Position numbers and translations under genes: made by a program. Of a DNA stretch of 64,000 bases, positions 26,565 to 34,964 are shown in pieces. Below the pieces are notes generated by a model, which saw nothing but the letters and a program-made list of their open reading frames with translations, made no database searches and was not told the DNA's origin. Source of the DNA: Streptacidiphilus rugosus AM-16 (GTDB taxonomy: Bacteria > Actinomycetota > Actinomycetes > Streptomycetales > Streptomycetaceae); assembly GCF_000744655.1 (NCBI RefSeq), contig NZ_JQMJ01000004.1, positions 3,968,001 to 4,032,000 of the forward strand, read 5' to 3'. Numbering within the stretch: position 1 is the first letter of the stretch; each line of letters opens with the position of its first letter.

Positions 26565-27206
26565 GTGCCCCCCCGCAAGCGCCTCACGCCCGCCGACCGC
26601 CGCGCCCAGCTCCTCGCCGTCGGCGCCCGGTGCTTCGCCGCCCGCCCCTACGAGGACGTACTGATGGACGAGGTCGCCGGCCAGGCCGGCGTCTCCCGCG
26701 CGCTGCTCTACCGCCACTTCCCCACCAAGCAGGCGCTCTTCGCCGCCGTCTACCAGCAGGCTGCGGACCAGCTGCTCGCCGAGACCCGGATCGACCCCGC
26801 CGACTCGCTGGTCGGGCAGCTGGTCCAGGGCATGGACGTGCACCTCGACTACTTCGTGGCCAACCGCCACGCCGTGCTGACCGCCAACCGCGTCCTCGCG
26901 GGCGATCCGGTGATCCAGACGATCATGACCGACGAACTCGACGCCCTGCGGGCCCGGCTGCTCGCCGTGCTCCCCCTCGCCGACGAGGCGTCCCGCGCGG
27001 CCGTCTCCGCCGTGCTGCGCAGCTGGCTCGTCTTCGTCCAGGTGCTCGTCGTCGACTGGCTCACCGAGGAGACCTGCACCCGCGAGCAGATCCGCGACGT
27101 CTGCGTCGGGGCCGTACTCGGCGCGCTCCGCCCGCTTCTTCCCGACGACACGGACCCGGCGGCGGCTCCCCCTGCTCCCCAGTCCGACCGAGATGTGGAA
27201 CAGTAA
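26565..27206 (+). CDS. TetR/AcrR family regulator
   Basis: A 213-residue protein starting with GTG 26565. The N-terminal YEDVLMDEVAGQAGVSRALLYRHFPTKQALFAAVY is a classical TetR helix-turn-helix, and the C-terminal region is helical with a Pro/Ala tail. It is divergent from the DUF4345 membrane gene and its operators fill the intergenic space, so local repression of both genes is inferred. terD follows 60 nt downstream with its own ribosome binding site and possibly its own promoter. Confidence 0.9.
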   Translation: MPPRKRLTPADRRAQLLAVGARCFAARPYEDVLMDEVAGQAGVSRALLYRHFPTKQALFAAVYQQAADQLLAETRIDPADSLVGQLVQGMDVHLDYFVANRHAVLTANRVLAGDPVIQTIMTDELDALRARLLAVLPLADEASRAAVSAVLRSWLVFVQVLVVDWLTEETCTREQIRDVCVGAVLGALRPLLPDDTDPAAAPPAPQSDRDVEQ

Positions 27207-27266
27207 GCAGCTGGTAAGAGGACTGTCCGGCGCCGATAGCCGACAGCCGAAAGGGAGGGGAACACC

Positions 27267-27842
27267 ATGCCTGTCAGCCTGACCAAGGGCGGCAACGTCT
27301 CGCTCACCAAGGAGGCCCCGGGCCTGACCGCCATCGTGGTCGGCCTCGGCTGGGACGTGCGCACCACCACGGGTGCCGACTTCGACCTGGACGCGAGCGC
27401 CATCGCGCTGAACGCCGAGGGCAGGGTGGTCTCGGACAAGCACTTCGTGTTCTTCAACAACATGGCGACGCCGGACAACACCATCGTCCACACCGGCGAC
27501 AACGTCACCGGCGAGGGCGGCGGCGACGACGAGCAGATCAAGGTGAACCTCGCCGGGCTGCCGGCCGAGGTCGAGAAGATCGTGTTCCCGGTCTCGGTCT
27601 ACGACGCCGACAACCGCGGACAGAACTTCGGCCAGGTCCGCAACGCCTTCATCCGCGTCGTCAACCAGGCCGGCGGCGCCGAGATCGCCCGCTACGACCT
27701 GAGCGAGGACGCCGCCACCGAGACCGCCATGGTCTTCGGCGAGCTCTACCGCAGCGGCGCGGAGTGGAAGTTCCGCGCCATCGGCCAGGGTTACGCCTCG
27801 GGCCTGTCCGGCATCGCGCAGGACTTCGGCGTCTCCGTCTGA
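27267..27842 (+). CDS. terD: TerD-family calcium-binding stress protein
   Basis: A 191-residue protein that follows GGGAGGGG and ATG 27267. It matches TerD/CABP proteins closely: [41 protein letters not shown], and the acidic calcium-site loop [14 protein letters not shown]. Family members form part of a Ca2+-dependent membrane-associated stress and tellurite-response complex and are numerous in streptomycetes. No other ter genes are adjacent, so this is a solitary paralogue. It converges on a lipoprotein gene across a small tandem repeat. Confidence 0.95.
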   Translation: MPVSLTKGGNVSLTKEAPGLTAIVVGLGWDVRTTTGADFDLDASAIALNAEGRVVSDKHFVFFNNMATPDNTIVHTGDNVTGEGGGDDEQIKVNLAGLPAEVEKIVFPVSVYDADNRGQNFGQVRNAFIRVVNQAGGAEIARYDLSEDAATETAMVFGELYRSGAEWKFRAIGQGYASGLSGIAQDFGVSV

Positions 27843-27857
27843 TCCGGCTCCCCCTGA

Positions 27858-27916
27858 AGCGCTGACGTGTCTCAGCAGCGCTGATCTCCGAGAAGCGCTG
27901 ATCTCTCAGAAGCGCT
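27858..27916. repeat. short tandem repeat of AGCGCTGATCTC-type units
   Basis: AGCGCT recurs at 27858, 27877, 27894 and 27911 (spacing 19, 17, 17). The units read AGCGCTGA then variants of TCTCAGA. The last unit enters the stop end of the 27906 lipoprotein gene. It lies between convergent genes and may form alternative hairpins that end transcription in both directions. Confidence 0.7.
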
Positions 27917-28523
27917 GGGCCTTGGCGACCACCGGGACGAGGGTCAGGTCGGCGTCCTTCTCACTGAAGGCGACCGGCGTGGCCTTCGCTCCCGGCGCCA
28001 GGTGCTCGGTGCCGGTGACATAGCTGTCCACCACATGGCCCGCGGTGTCCGTCCAGTCGACCTGCACGGCGTAGGAGGCGGTGGCTCCGGTGTGGTTGGT
28101 GATGTTGACGACCGCCGCGTGCAGGCCTCCGGTCTGCGCCTTCGGCAGGCCGGTGAGGAAAACGTCCCCGACCGCGTCGCCCCGTCCGCTCACATTCTTC
28201 AGCGCCGCCTCGTAGGCGGCCTTGGCGCGGGCGGACTCGGCGGCGGCGGACGAGGCGAACGCGGACGCCCGCGCCTGGTTGGACGCCGAGGCGGAGGCGG
28301 CCGAGGCCACGCCCGCCGAGGCCAGCGACTTCAGCGCGGACGGCACGCTGCCGGAGAAGTTCCCGGTCGGGGACGGCGGGTTCGTGGTGATCGTGCTCGT
28401 CGAGAAGTTGTTCGTCGCGGAGCTCGAGCACGCGCCGAGCCCGACAGCCCCGGCGCCGACGAGTACGAACGCGGCGGCCAGGGCCGCCGGGCGAGGAGTG
28501 GGGCGTCGCCGGTTGCGGGGCAT
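27906..28523 (-). CDS. secreted lipoprotein of unknown function
   Basis: A 205-residue protein with an Arg-rich n-region, a hydrophobic core (ALAAAFVLVGAGAVGLGAC) and a lipobox LGAC, so it should be diacylated on Cys and held outside the membrane. A Ser/Ala-rich low-complexity stretch follows (residues ~60-110). The C-terminal ~90 residues (AVVNITNHTGATASYAVQVDWTDTAGHVVDSY) look like a beta-sandwich of the FxLYD or similar type. The role is unknown. A second lipoprotein gene lies just upstream on the same strand, about 200 nt away. Confidence 0.8.
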   Translation of the reverse strand: MPRNRRRPTPRPAALAAAFVLVGAGAVGLGACSSSATNNFSTSTITTNPPSPTGNFSGSVPSALKSLASAGVASAASASASNQARASAFASSAAAESARAKAAYEAALKNVSGRGDAVGDVFLTGLPKAQTGGLHAAVVNITNHTGATASYAVQVDWTDTAGHVVDSYVTGTEHLAPGAKATPVAFSEKDADLTLVPVVAKAQRF

Positions 28524-28724
28524 CAGGGGTGATCCTCTCGGGCTGGCGAGGGCGTGAGCGGGGGCGGCCGCGAGGCCTGGCCGGTCTCGGGGCTCACCTT
28601 CCGATTACACGCGCGGTTCCCGCCGTCGGCGACAGCAGGTGCTCCATCGGTGCTCGTTCACCCGCGCGCCGGTTCATCAGCCCAGCTCGGTCAGCAACCC
28701 GACTCGGTCAGCAACGCGGCTCGT

Positions 28725-29162
28725 TCATCCGCTCTGCGCGTTCATCCAGCGCAGCCGGCCGTCGGGGCCCGGCTTGCACACCAGCTTGGTCTGCTGCCCG
28801 CTGGTGGCGGTCTGACCGTTGGTCGCGCAGAACGTCCCGGCCTTGGCCGCCGCGGTGTTGGGCACCGCGGACACCCACCGGTCGTGGCCGGAGGAGTCCT
28901 TCGTGCAGGTGAGCGCCAGGCCGCTCGAGTTCACGCCGCTCGCGCCCTGCGGCGAGCAGTAGGCGCCGAGCGTCACGCCGTGCTGCAGTGCGGTCGGCGT
29001 CGCCATGGCGGACGCGGCACCGGTGATGTGGGTCTTGGCGGCGCTCGCGGCGCTGGCGGCCGGGGTGACGCTGTTGTTGCTGCTGCTGGAGCACGCCGCG
29101 GTGGCGGTCAGACATCCTGCGGTGGCGAAGGCGAGCGCGAACACTTTGTACCGTGCGTCCAT
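28725..29162 (-). CDS. secreted lipoprotein of unknown function
   Basis: A 145-residue protein starting at ATG 29162 (GTG 29171 is possible). MDARYKVFALAFATAGCLTATAACSSSS carries a signal sequence with TAAC as the lipobox. The mature part contains two Cys-containing repeats (LTCTKDSSGHDRWVSAVP and LVCKPGPDGRLRWMNA). Each repeat is a short C-x-n-G-[HR]-x-RW motif, and additional cysteines allow disulfides. Similar repeat pairs occur in actinobacterial cell-surface lipoproteins of unknown role. It could form a unit with the next lipoprotein. Confidence 0.75.
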   Translation of the reverse strand: MDARYKVFALAFATAGCLTATAACSSSSNNSVTPAASAASAAKTHITGAASAMATPTALQHGVTLGAYCSPQGASGVNSSGLALTCTKDSSGHDRWVSAVPNTAAAKAGTFCATNGQTATSGQQTKLVCKPGPDGRLRWMNAQSG

Positions 29163-29401
29163 CGCGATCACGGACCCTTTCGGTGGCGACTTGGCGGGAC
29201 GGAGCGCCCGTTCCGGATTATCGGCACGCCCGCGTCGGGTCCGCGCGACCGGCAGGGCGCCCGCCAAGTGCTCGGTGAGCCGGGGTCAGGCCCGGGAGAC
29301 GCGGCGATCACCCACCTGCCACGGCTGCGCCGTCCGGGTGAGCGCGGGCTCCTTCCGGATGCGGAGCGTGAGCGCAGCCCCGCGCGAAGTGTCCGATATG
29401 C

Positions 29402-29429
29402 GGCTTGTCTGCAGAAGATGGTCGGGTCA
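29402..29429 (+). promoter_or_regulatory. candidate SigB-type promoter
   Basis: GGCTTG (29402-29407), a 16-nt spacer, then GGGTCA (29424-29429) resembles the stress sigma-factor pattern GNNT-N14-16-GGGTA. It is 22 nt before the baeRF start. A similar arrangement and an identical ribosome-binding segment occur before the PRC-barrel gene at 51252. Confidence 0.35.
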
Positions 29430-29451
29430 CTGACGCCCCAGGAGGCTCCTG

Positions 29452-30552
29452 ATGGAACTCGATCTGCTCCGCCCGCTCTACGAGGCCGAAGGCCCGGTGG
29501 TCTCGGTCCACCTGGACACCAGCAGGCTCGACCACGACGCCGACAAGCGTCTGGAGGTGACCTGGCGGGACCTGCGCCGCGAGCTCGCCGCCCAGGGGGC
29601 GGACGAGCCGAGCCTGGCCGCCCTGGACGCGGCCGTCGGCGGATCGCCGCACGTGGTCGGCCCCCAGGGCGAGTCGCTCTTCGCGGCCGGCGGGGTGCTC
29701 CTCGGCGCGTTCACCCTGTCGGAGCCCCCGCCGCGGAACCGGGCCGTCGTCAGGCCGCTGGCCGATCCGCTGGAGACCGTGCTGGACCTGGACCACCAAC
29801 TGCCCTACGTGGTGGTGGCCCTGGACCGGGAGGGCGGCGACATCGACGCCTACCCCGCCGGCGCGTTCGACGCGGCCACCAGCCGCACCTACGACGGCAG
29901 CACCCTGCACATCTCCCGTGTCCGCGGCGGCGGCCCGTCCATGGCCTCCTACCACCGACGCAGCGTCAACCTCTGGACGCAGAACGCCTCCGGCGTCGCC
30001 GCCGAGATCGCCGAGGCCGCCCAGGCGGTGGGCGCCCGCGTGGTCTTCGTGGGCGGCGACCCGAAGGCGCTGGGCGTGCTCCGCGAACTGCTGACCGCCC
30101 AGAAGATCGACGCCGAGGTCGTGGACGTTCCCGGCGGTCGCGGCGGCGACGACGCGCTGGCGGCGCTGCGCGAGGCCGTCGACGCCCGGCTGGCCGAAGC
30201 GTCCCGGCGCAGCCACGAGGACGCGATGGCCGCCTACCGCGAGGCGCTCGCCCAGCAGGCCGCCGTCCACGGACTGCCCGCGGTGGCCGACGCGTTCGCC
30301 CCGGGCAACGTGCGCACCCTGCTGCTGCACGCGGACCGCGGCGCCGATCCCGCCAAGTGGGGGGCCGGCGGCGACCCGAAGCTCATCGCCAGCTCCCCCG
30401 ACGCGCTCGGCGGGCACGGGCCCGCCTTCGAGGCCCCGGCCTCCACCCTGCTGCTCCGCGCCGCCACCCTCACCGGCGCGACCTTCAGCGAGCTCCTGCC
30501 CGGCACCCTCGCCGACGACGGCGCCGCCGCGCTGCTGCGCTACACCACCTGA
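29452..30552 (+). CDS. bacterial eRF1-like / Vms1-type peptidyl-tRNA hydrolase family protein (baeRF)
   Basis: A 366-residue soluble protein starting MELDLLRPLYEAEGPVVSVHLDTSR. The layout (N-terminal mixed domain, central RNase H-like domain with YVVVALDREGGDID, C-terminal L7Ae-like domain with VRTLLLHAD) is that of bacterial eRF1-like proteins such as Rv2629 and the Vms1/ANKZF1 group. Those proteins release stalled nascent chains or act on hibernating ribosomes. The Gln/Gly active loop is not obvious here, so catalytic release is unproven. The ribosome binding site AGGAGG is embedded in the palindrome AGGAGGCTCCT right before ATG. Confidence 0.8.
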   Translation: MELDLLRPLYEAEGPVVSVHLDTSRLDHDADKRLEVTWRDLRRELAAQGADEPSLAALDAAVGGSPHVVGPQGESLFAAGGVLLGAFTLSEPPPRNRAVVRPLADPLETVLDLDHQLPYVVVALDREGGDIDAYPAGAFDAATSRTYDGSTLHISRVRGGGPSMASYHRRSVNLWTQNASGVAAEIAEAAQAVGARVVFVGGDPKALGVLRELLTAQKIDAEVVDVPGGRGGDDALAALREAVDARLAEASRRSHEDAMAAYREALAQQAAVHGLPAVADAFAPGNVRTLLLHADRGADPAKWGAGGDPKLIASSPDALGGHGPAFEAPASTLLLRAATLTGATFSELLPGTLADDGAAALLRYTT

Positions 30553-30562
30553 TCGGCGGTCC

Positions 30563-31231
30563 CTAGCCCAGCCCCTCGGCGATGAACGCGAGGGTCCGCT
30601 CCGTCAGCCGGGCCGTCTCGGCGTCGCCCGCCTCGCGCAGCGGGCCCTGGCCGGTGAGGACGGCCAGGCCGTGCACGGCGGACCAGATCGGGTACTCGAT
30701 GCCCGGCCGACGGCCTGGGTCGAGCACGCCCGCGGTGACGAGGGCGTCCAGCGCCGCGCGGAGCTGCCCCAGCGGGCTGCGGTCCGTGCCCGGCTCGGAC
30801 CCGGCGGGCACGGTGTACGCGTGCTGCTGGGGCACCGCGAAGGCCGTGGCGAAGAGGCCGGGTTCGTCGCGGGCGAACCGCAGGTACGCGGTGCCGATGG
30901 CGCCGAGCCGCAGCCGTGCGGCCTCGGGGTCGGCCGCTTCGCCGGGAATCCGCGCGACCGCCTCGGCCATCCGGTCGCCGAGCTCGGCCATCGCCGCGGC
31001 GCAGACCGCGGCCAGGAGTTGGTCCCGGTCCTCGAAGTGCCGGTAGGCGGCGTTGGGGACCACGCCGACGAGGCGCGTCGCCTCCCGCAGCACGACGGTG
31101 TCCGGGCCCCCGGCGCGCGCCAGCTCCACGCCCGCGGCGACGAGTCCGGCGCGGACCGCGCCCCTCGGGCGTCGGCGTCCGGGCGTCGGGCTGTCCGGCG
31201 GGGGCTCCGCCGCGGATCGGGCCGTGGTCAT
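30563..31231 (-). CDS. TetR family regulator (WHG-type C-terminal domain)
   Basis: A 222-residue protein. A Pro/Arg-rich lead is followed by the helix-turn-helix VVLREATRLVGVVPNAAYRHFEDRDQLLAAV (residues ~46-76). The C-terminal domain with LRLGAIGTAYLRFARDEPGLFATAF is the WHG/TetR_C_33 type. It is divergent from a beta-carbonic anhydrase gene, and two GTGGAC...GTCCAC palindromes lie between them. I infer that it represses itself and the anhydrase. It converges on the baeRF gene with only 10 nt between the stop codons. Confidence 0.9.
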   Translation of the reverse strand: MTTARSAAEPPPDSPTPGRRRPRGAVRAGLVAAGVELARAGGPDTVVLREATRLVGVVPNAAYRHFEDRDQLLAAVCAAAMAELGDRMAEAVARIPGEAADPEAARLRLGAIGTAYLRFARDEPGLFATAFAVPQQHAYTVPAGSEPGTDRSPLGQLRAALDALVTAGVLDPGRRPGIEYPIWSAVHGLAVLTGQGPLREAGDAETARLTERTLAFIAEGLG

Positions 31232-31248
31232 CCACCCACGATATCAAG

Positions 31249-31291
31249 GTGGACACCGTCCACTTGTCAAGCTAAAGTGGACAGCATCCAC
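31249..31291. promoter_or_regulatory. paired TetR operators GTGGACACCGTCCAC / GTGGACAGCATCCAC
   Basis: The first copy (31249-31263) has perfect GTGGAC/GTCCAC arms. The second (31277-31291) differs at one arm position. Start-to-start spacing is 28 bp. Both lie between the TetR start (31231) and the carbonic anhydrase start (31322). Confidence 0.8.
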
Positions 31292-31321
31292 AAAGTGCGA
31301 GCCCACCCGAACGGATCCGTC

Positions 31322-31876
31322 ATGACTGATCCCGCCACGGCCACCACGTCCCGGATCGCCGCGTTCCTCGGCCACAACGAGGCCTTCGCCCGCGACCACA
31401 CCCCGCTCCCGCTGGCCCCGCCGACCGCCCGGCTGATCGTCCTCACCTGCCTGGACCACCGGGTCGACCCGGCCGCGTTCCTCGGCCTCCGCCCAGGGGA
31501 CGCGCCGGTCCTGCGCAACGCCGGCGGCCGGGTCACCCCGTCCGTCGTCGACGACCTCGCCTACCTGGCCTTCCTGGCCCGCAGGGTCTTCGGTCTGAGC
31601 GGCCCGCTGTTCGAGGTCGCCGTCATCCACCACACCCAGTGCGGCACCGGCTTCCTGGCCGACGACGCCTTCCGCCGCGAGGCCGCGGCGGCCACCGGCC
31701 TGTCCGAGCCCACTCTCGCGGCCACGGAGGTCGCCGACCCGTTCGCCACGGTCCGCACCGACGTCGACCGCCTGCTCCACGCACCGCTGCTGCCCCGGGA
31801 GATCAGCGCTTCCGGGCACGTCTACGACCTCGCCACCGGTCGCGTCACCACCGTCGTCGACGCCCGCCACCCGTGA
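31322..31876 (+). CDS. beta-class carbonic anhydrase
   Basis: A 184-residue cytosolic zinc enzyme that interconverts CO2 and bicarbonate. ATG 31322 follows shortly after the TetR operators. Zinc ligands fit the beta-class pattern: Cys and Asp in LIVLTCLDHRVDP, and His and Cys in VIHHTQCGTGFL. Beta-carbonic anhydrases under a divergent TetR repressor are uncommon, which implies that this copy is conditional rather than housekeeping. The product is slightly shorter than the typical ~200 residues but complete. Confidence 0.88.
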   Translation: MTDPATATTSRIAAFLGHNEAFARDHTPLPLAPPTARLIVLTCLDHRVDPAAFLGLRPGDAPVLRNAGGRVTPSVVDDLAYLAFLARRVFGLSGPLFEVAVIHHTQCGTGFLADDAFRREAAAATGLSEPTLAATEVADPFATVRTDVDRLLHAPLLPREISASGHVYDLATGRVTTVVDARHP

Positions 31877-31971
31877 CGGACCCGAGAACGGCGACGGCCG
31901 TTCAGGCCGTGGGCGGGGCCGGCCCGTCGAGGCCGCCCCCGCCGCCGACCGTCCTCACCTGAAGGGCCGGG

Positions 31972-32325
31972 CTACTGGGCTCGCGGCGCGAGGACGCAGA
32001 ACTCGTTGCCCTCGGGATCCGCCAGCACGACCCACGACTGCTCGCCCTGGCCGATGTCGACGCGACGTGCACCATGGGCCAGCAGTCGGGCCACCTCGGC
32101 GTCCTGGTCGTCGGGCCTGAAGTCGAGATGCAGTCGGCTCTTGGCCTTCTTCGCCTCCGCGAGCCGGACGAAGTCCAGGCCAGGGAGCCGGTCCGGCTCC
32201 GGGCGGATCTCGAACTCGTCCTCCGAGGAGAAGACCACGACCCAGCCCAGCGCCGCGGCCCACCACTGTCCAAGCGCCACCGGATCTTCCGAGTGGACGA
32301 TTACCTGCTCCCATTCCAAGGTCAT
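31972..32325 (-). CDS. VOC family protein (glyoxalase-like)
   Basis: A 117-residue protein from ATG 32325, MTLEWEQVIVHSEDPVALGQWWAAALGW. The DFVRLAEAKKAKSRLHLDFRPDDQDAEVARLLAHGARRVD segment and the ending VVLADPEGNEFCVLAP are typical of the abundant actinobacterial glyoxalase_6 group. Its function is unknown. The start chosen removes a short extension without a ribosome binding site. Confidence 0.85.
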   Translation of the reverse strand: MTLEWEQVIVHSEDPVALGQWWAAALGWVVVFSSEDEFEIRPEPDRLPGLDFVRLAEAKKAKSRLHLDFRPDDQDAEVARLLAHGARRVDIGQGEQSWVVLADPEGNEFCVLAPRAQ

Positions 32326-32425
32326 CTGTCGATCATAGGTCCGCCACACGATGCGTCAGCTCGGAATGCCGGGTGATCGAGTCACCGGGATCGGCCGACC
32401 GCTCCCCGAGTCGGCACACCGCCGA

Positions 32426-32998
32426 TCAGTGCGGACGCAGCCCGTCGAAGACCACGTCGAAGATCCGCTGCCGGGCCCCCGGATCGGGCCCGAGATGCTC
32501 CATCGTCGTGCTGGTGCCGGCCATCAGGGCGATCAGTTCCGGCAGGCCGAGGTCCCGGCGGACAGCGCCGGCGAACTGTGCCCGGTCCAGCAGCCGCGCG
32601 AATTGCGCCTGGATCGCGTCGCTGGACTCCCGCAGCGCCGCGTGCGCATCCACACCGGCCGCGGCGAGCGTCCGGGCGAAGTCGTTCTTGCCCGCAGACT
32701 GTTCGATCACCAAGCGGAAGCAGGCGAACAGGGCCTCCGCGGGCTGCAGTTCGGCCTCCAGTCGCGCCGCCTGAGCCGCGATCTCCTCCAGTCTGCGCAC
32801 CATCACCGCTTCCAGCAGCGCTTCCTTCGTGGGGAAGTGGCGGAAGAGGGTGCCGACTCCGACCCCGGCCGCACGGGCGATCTCCTCGGTGGGCACTCCG
32901 GTGCCACGGGTGGTGAACACCTGAGTGGCGGTGTCCAGCAGTCGGGCCCGGTTGCGGGCGGCGTCCGCCCGCAGTGGGCGCTCCGTGGGACCGCTCAT
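32426..32998 (-). CDS. TetR family regulator of the divergent SnoaL-like gene
   Basis: A 190-residue protein. ATG 32998 has AAAGGG six bases upstream. The helix-turn-helix is GVPTEEIARAAGVGVGTLFRHFPTKEALLEAV (residues ~35-66), with a C-terminal SbtR/TetR_C_49-like domain. The gene is divergent from the SnoaL-like gene. Two 18-bp ACGGA.CAGCCAGTCCG boxes lie between them, so it most likely represses that gene and itself. Confidence 0.9.
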   Translation of the reverse strand: MSGPTERPLRADAARNRARLLDTATQVFTTRGTGVPTEEIARAAGVGVGTLFRHFPTKEALLEAVMVRRLEEIAAQAARLEAELQPAEALFACFRLVIEQSAGKNDFARTLAAAGVDAHAALRESSDAIQAQFARLLDRAQFAGAVRRDLGLPELIALMAGTSTTMEHLGPDPGARQRIFDVVFDGLRPH

Positions 32999-33039
32999 CG
33001 CCAACCCTTTCTCGTCGACCGCGAAGTCGGCCTGGACAA

Positions 33040-33085
33040 ACGGATCAGCCAGTCCGTATCGTCGAAAACGGAGCAGCCAGTCCGA
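33040..33085. promoter_or_regulatory. paired operators ACGGATCAGCCAGTCCGT / ACGGAGCAGCCAGTCCGA
   Basis: Boxes at 33040-33057 and 33068-33085 are 16/18 identical in direct orientation with a 28-bp period. Each has inverted CGGA/TCCG ends. They sit between the TetR start (32998) and the SnoaL-like start (33117). This is the same 28-bp spacing as the operator pair at 31249-31291. Confidence 0.8.
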
Positions 33086-33116
33086 TTCTATCAGCGGATT
33101 TCACCGGAGGTTGATC

Positions 33117-33557
33117 ATGACCGAGACGCCGACGCCGCGCGAGGTCTTCACGAAGCTGCTCGAAGGCATCGCCGCCGGCCGCTACACCGAACTGGCCGCG
33201 CTCTATGCCGAAGACGCCTTGGCGGAGACGGTCTTCGAACCGATCGGGCCGCGCCGCACCGAAGGGCGGGCGGCGCTCCAGGAGCGGTTCGCGCAGGTCG
33301 CCGCGCACAGTCCGGTGGACCTGACCCCGGTGAACGTGGTGATCCGGGAGACCGACGACCCGGAGGTGATCGTCGCCGAGTGGGACTACCTAGTCCACCA
33401 CCGGCCGACCGGGCAGACTTTCGAGACCGCCAACGTCCAGATACTGAGGGTCCGCGACGGCCGGATCGTCCACAGCCGGGACTACCACGACCACCTGGCC
33501 CTGATCACGGCCGCCGGCGCCCTCCCGCAGCTGGTGGCGGCCCTGGACGGCCAGTAG
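33117..33557 (+). CDS. SnoaL-like/NTF2-fold protein
   Basis: A 146-residue protein from ATG 33117, preceded by CCGGAGG. The sequence VFTKLLEGIAAGRYTELAALYAEDALAETVFEP...EGRAALQERFAQ is a SnoaL_2-type cone fold. The ending VQILRVRDGRIVHSRDYHDHLALITAAG is the conserved C-terminal strand pair. Members include polyketide cyclases, ketosteroid isomerases and binding proteins. Tight TetR control suggests that it handles a small molecule sensed by the regulator. Confidence 0.88.
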   Translation: MTETPTPREVFTKLLEGIAAGRYTELAALYAEDALAETVFEPIGPRRTEGRAALQERFAQVAAHSPVDLTPVNVVIRETDDPEVIVAEWDYLVHHRPTGQTFETANVQILRVRDGRIVHSRDYHDHLALITAAGALPQLVAALDGQ

Positions 33558-33593
33558 CGCGCACGCGTGGCCGGGGCTCGCCGAAGCACGGAG

Positions 33594-34964
33594 TCAGGGC
33601 AGGGTCACCCCCACCGTCGTGGCCCAGATGTCGTCCTTCGTGGCCGTCGGGGCGACCGCGCTGCCCCAGGCCAGGGAGAGGCGGGTCGGCGACAGGGGGA
33701 CGAAGCCGAAGGTGTCCCCCGGCCAGACGCCCGGGGCGCCGAACCGCTGAGAGACCTGGAACGGAGCCGACAGCCAGCCCTTCGTCGTCGAGAAGGCCCG
33801 CAGGTACTGCGCGTAGCCGCGCGGATCGCTGTCGGAGAGCCAGCCCACGTACGCGACACCGGGAGGACCTGCGACGACCTGCATGACGTGCGGCACGTTC
33901 AGCGTGTCCGCCGGGGCCCGGACCGGCGCGGACCAGCTCGCGCCGTGGTCCTGGGAGTACAAAAGCCAGCCCGTGTCGCCGGTGTCGGTCTGGGTGTCCC
34001 AGGTCGCGTACAGGGTGCCGTCGGGGCCGAGGGCCTCTGCGCCGTCGATCCACCACTCGGCCGTGTCCATCGACCCCACGCCGCCGCCCACCCGTACCGG
34101 CGCGGACCAGGTCGCGCCGCGGTCGGTGGAGCGGGTCGCGTAGGTGTACGCCACGGTCAGCGTGTCGGTCGGGATGTCGCCGACGTCGTAGCCCTGGTAG
34201 ACGACGTCGAGCGCGCCTCCGGGCTCGACCAGGATCGGCGCGCTGTCCGCGCCGCTGTCGGGATAGCCGGGGCTGATGTGCGACATGGCCGACCAGGTGC
34301 GACCGCCGTCGGTGGACTTCTGCAGCACCGCGTTGAGATCGCCGGTGGCGAACGAGCAACTGCCGTTCGCCGCGCACAGGAAGGTGACCGCCGCCGAGCT
34401 CGGCCCGTAGTCCCAGGTGAGGTAGAGCGTGCCGTCCTGGCCGACGGCGATGAAGTCCCGGTCGCCCCAGTTGTTCGCGTCCGGCGGGGTGACGACGCCT
34501 GCCGTCCGCCACACCGCGCCGTGGTCGGTGCTCACGTCGACGGTGGGATAGGTCTGCCCGGCGCGGGAGACCATGAACGCCGCGTAGAGGGTTCCGTTCG
34601 GGGCGACGGTGACGGCGGGATCCCAGGAGCGCTGCCCCTTCTGCCCCGTGCTGCCCGGCAGCGTGACCGGCCCGCCGAACGTGACCCCTCCGTTCGACGA
34701 GCCGGAGAATCCGATGCCCTTGCAGCCCATCCACACCTCGTAGACGGCGTTCGCCGCGGGATCGGCGGCGGATATCGTCTCGGCGTCCTGCCCGGCGCAG
34801 GCGGTGGAGATGTCGGCGGGCGTGGCGGCGGTGTAGCCGGCGCTCCCGGTCATCGCCCGCGCGGGAACCACCGCCCGCGCGGGCGCGGCCGCCAGGGCGA
34901 ACGCGGTGGCGCCTGCGCACAGGCCGGCGAGCAGGGTCCTGACGACGGTGCGGGCGGCCTGCAC
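33594..34964 (-). CDS. secreted BNR-repeat (sialidase-fold) protein
   Basis: A 456-residue exported protein. GTG 34964 with AAGGAG eight bases upstream is preferred; it gives a clean signal peptide ending AAAPARA (about residue 33). The mature part is a six-bladed beta-propeller with repeated Asp-box-like SxDxGxTW units (STDHGAVW, STDGGRTW, STDRGATW, SQDHGASW). Such folds include exo-alpha-sialidases and other glycosidases, but the sialidase Arg triad and FRIP motif are not evident. It may be a binding protein or an uncharacterised hydrolase. Confidence 0.85.
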   Translation of the reverse strand: MQAARTVVRTLLAGLCAGATAFALAAAPARAVVPARAMTGSAGYTAATPADISTACAGQDAETISAADPAANAVYEVWMGCKGIGFSGSSNGGVTFGGPVTLPGSTGQKGQRSWDPAVTVAPNGTLYAAFMVSRAGQTYPTVDVSTDHGAVWRTAGVVTPPDANNWGDRDFIAVGQDGTLYLTWDYGPSSAAVTFLCAANGSCSFATGDLNAVLQKSTDGGRTWSAMSHISPGYPDSGADSAPILVEPGGALDVVYQGYDVGDIPTDTLTVAYTYATRSTDRGATWSAPVRVGGGVGSMDTAEWWIDGAEALGPDGTLYATWDTQTDTGDTGWLLYSQDHGASWSAPVRAPADTLNVPHVMQVVAGPPGVAYVGWLSDSDPRGYAQYLRAFSTTKGWLSAPFQVSQRFGAPGVWPGDTFGFVPLSPTRLSLAWGSAVAPTATKDDIWATTVGVTLP

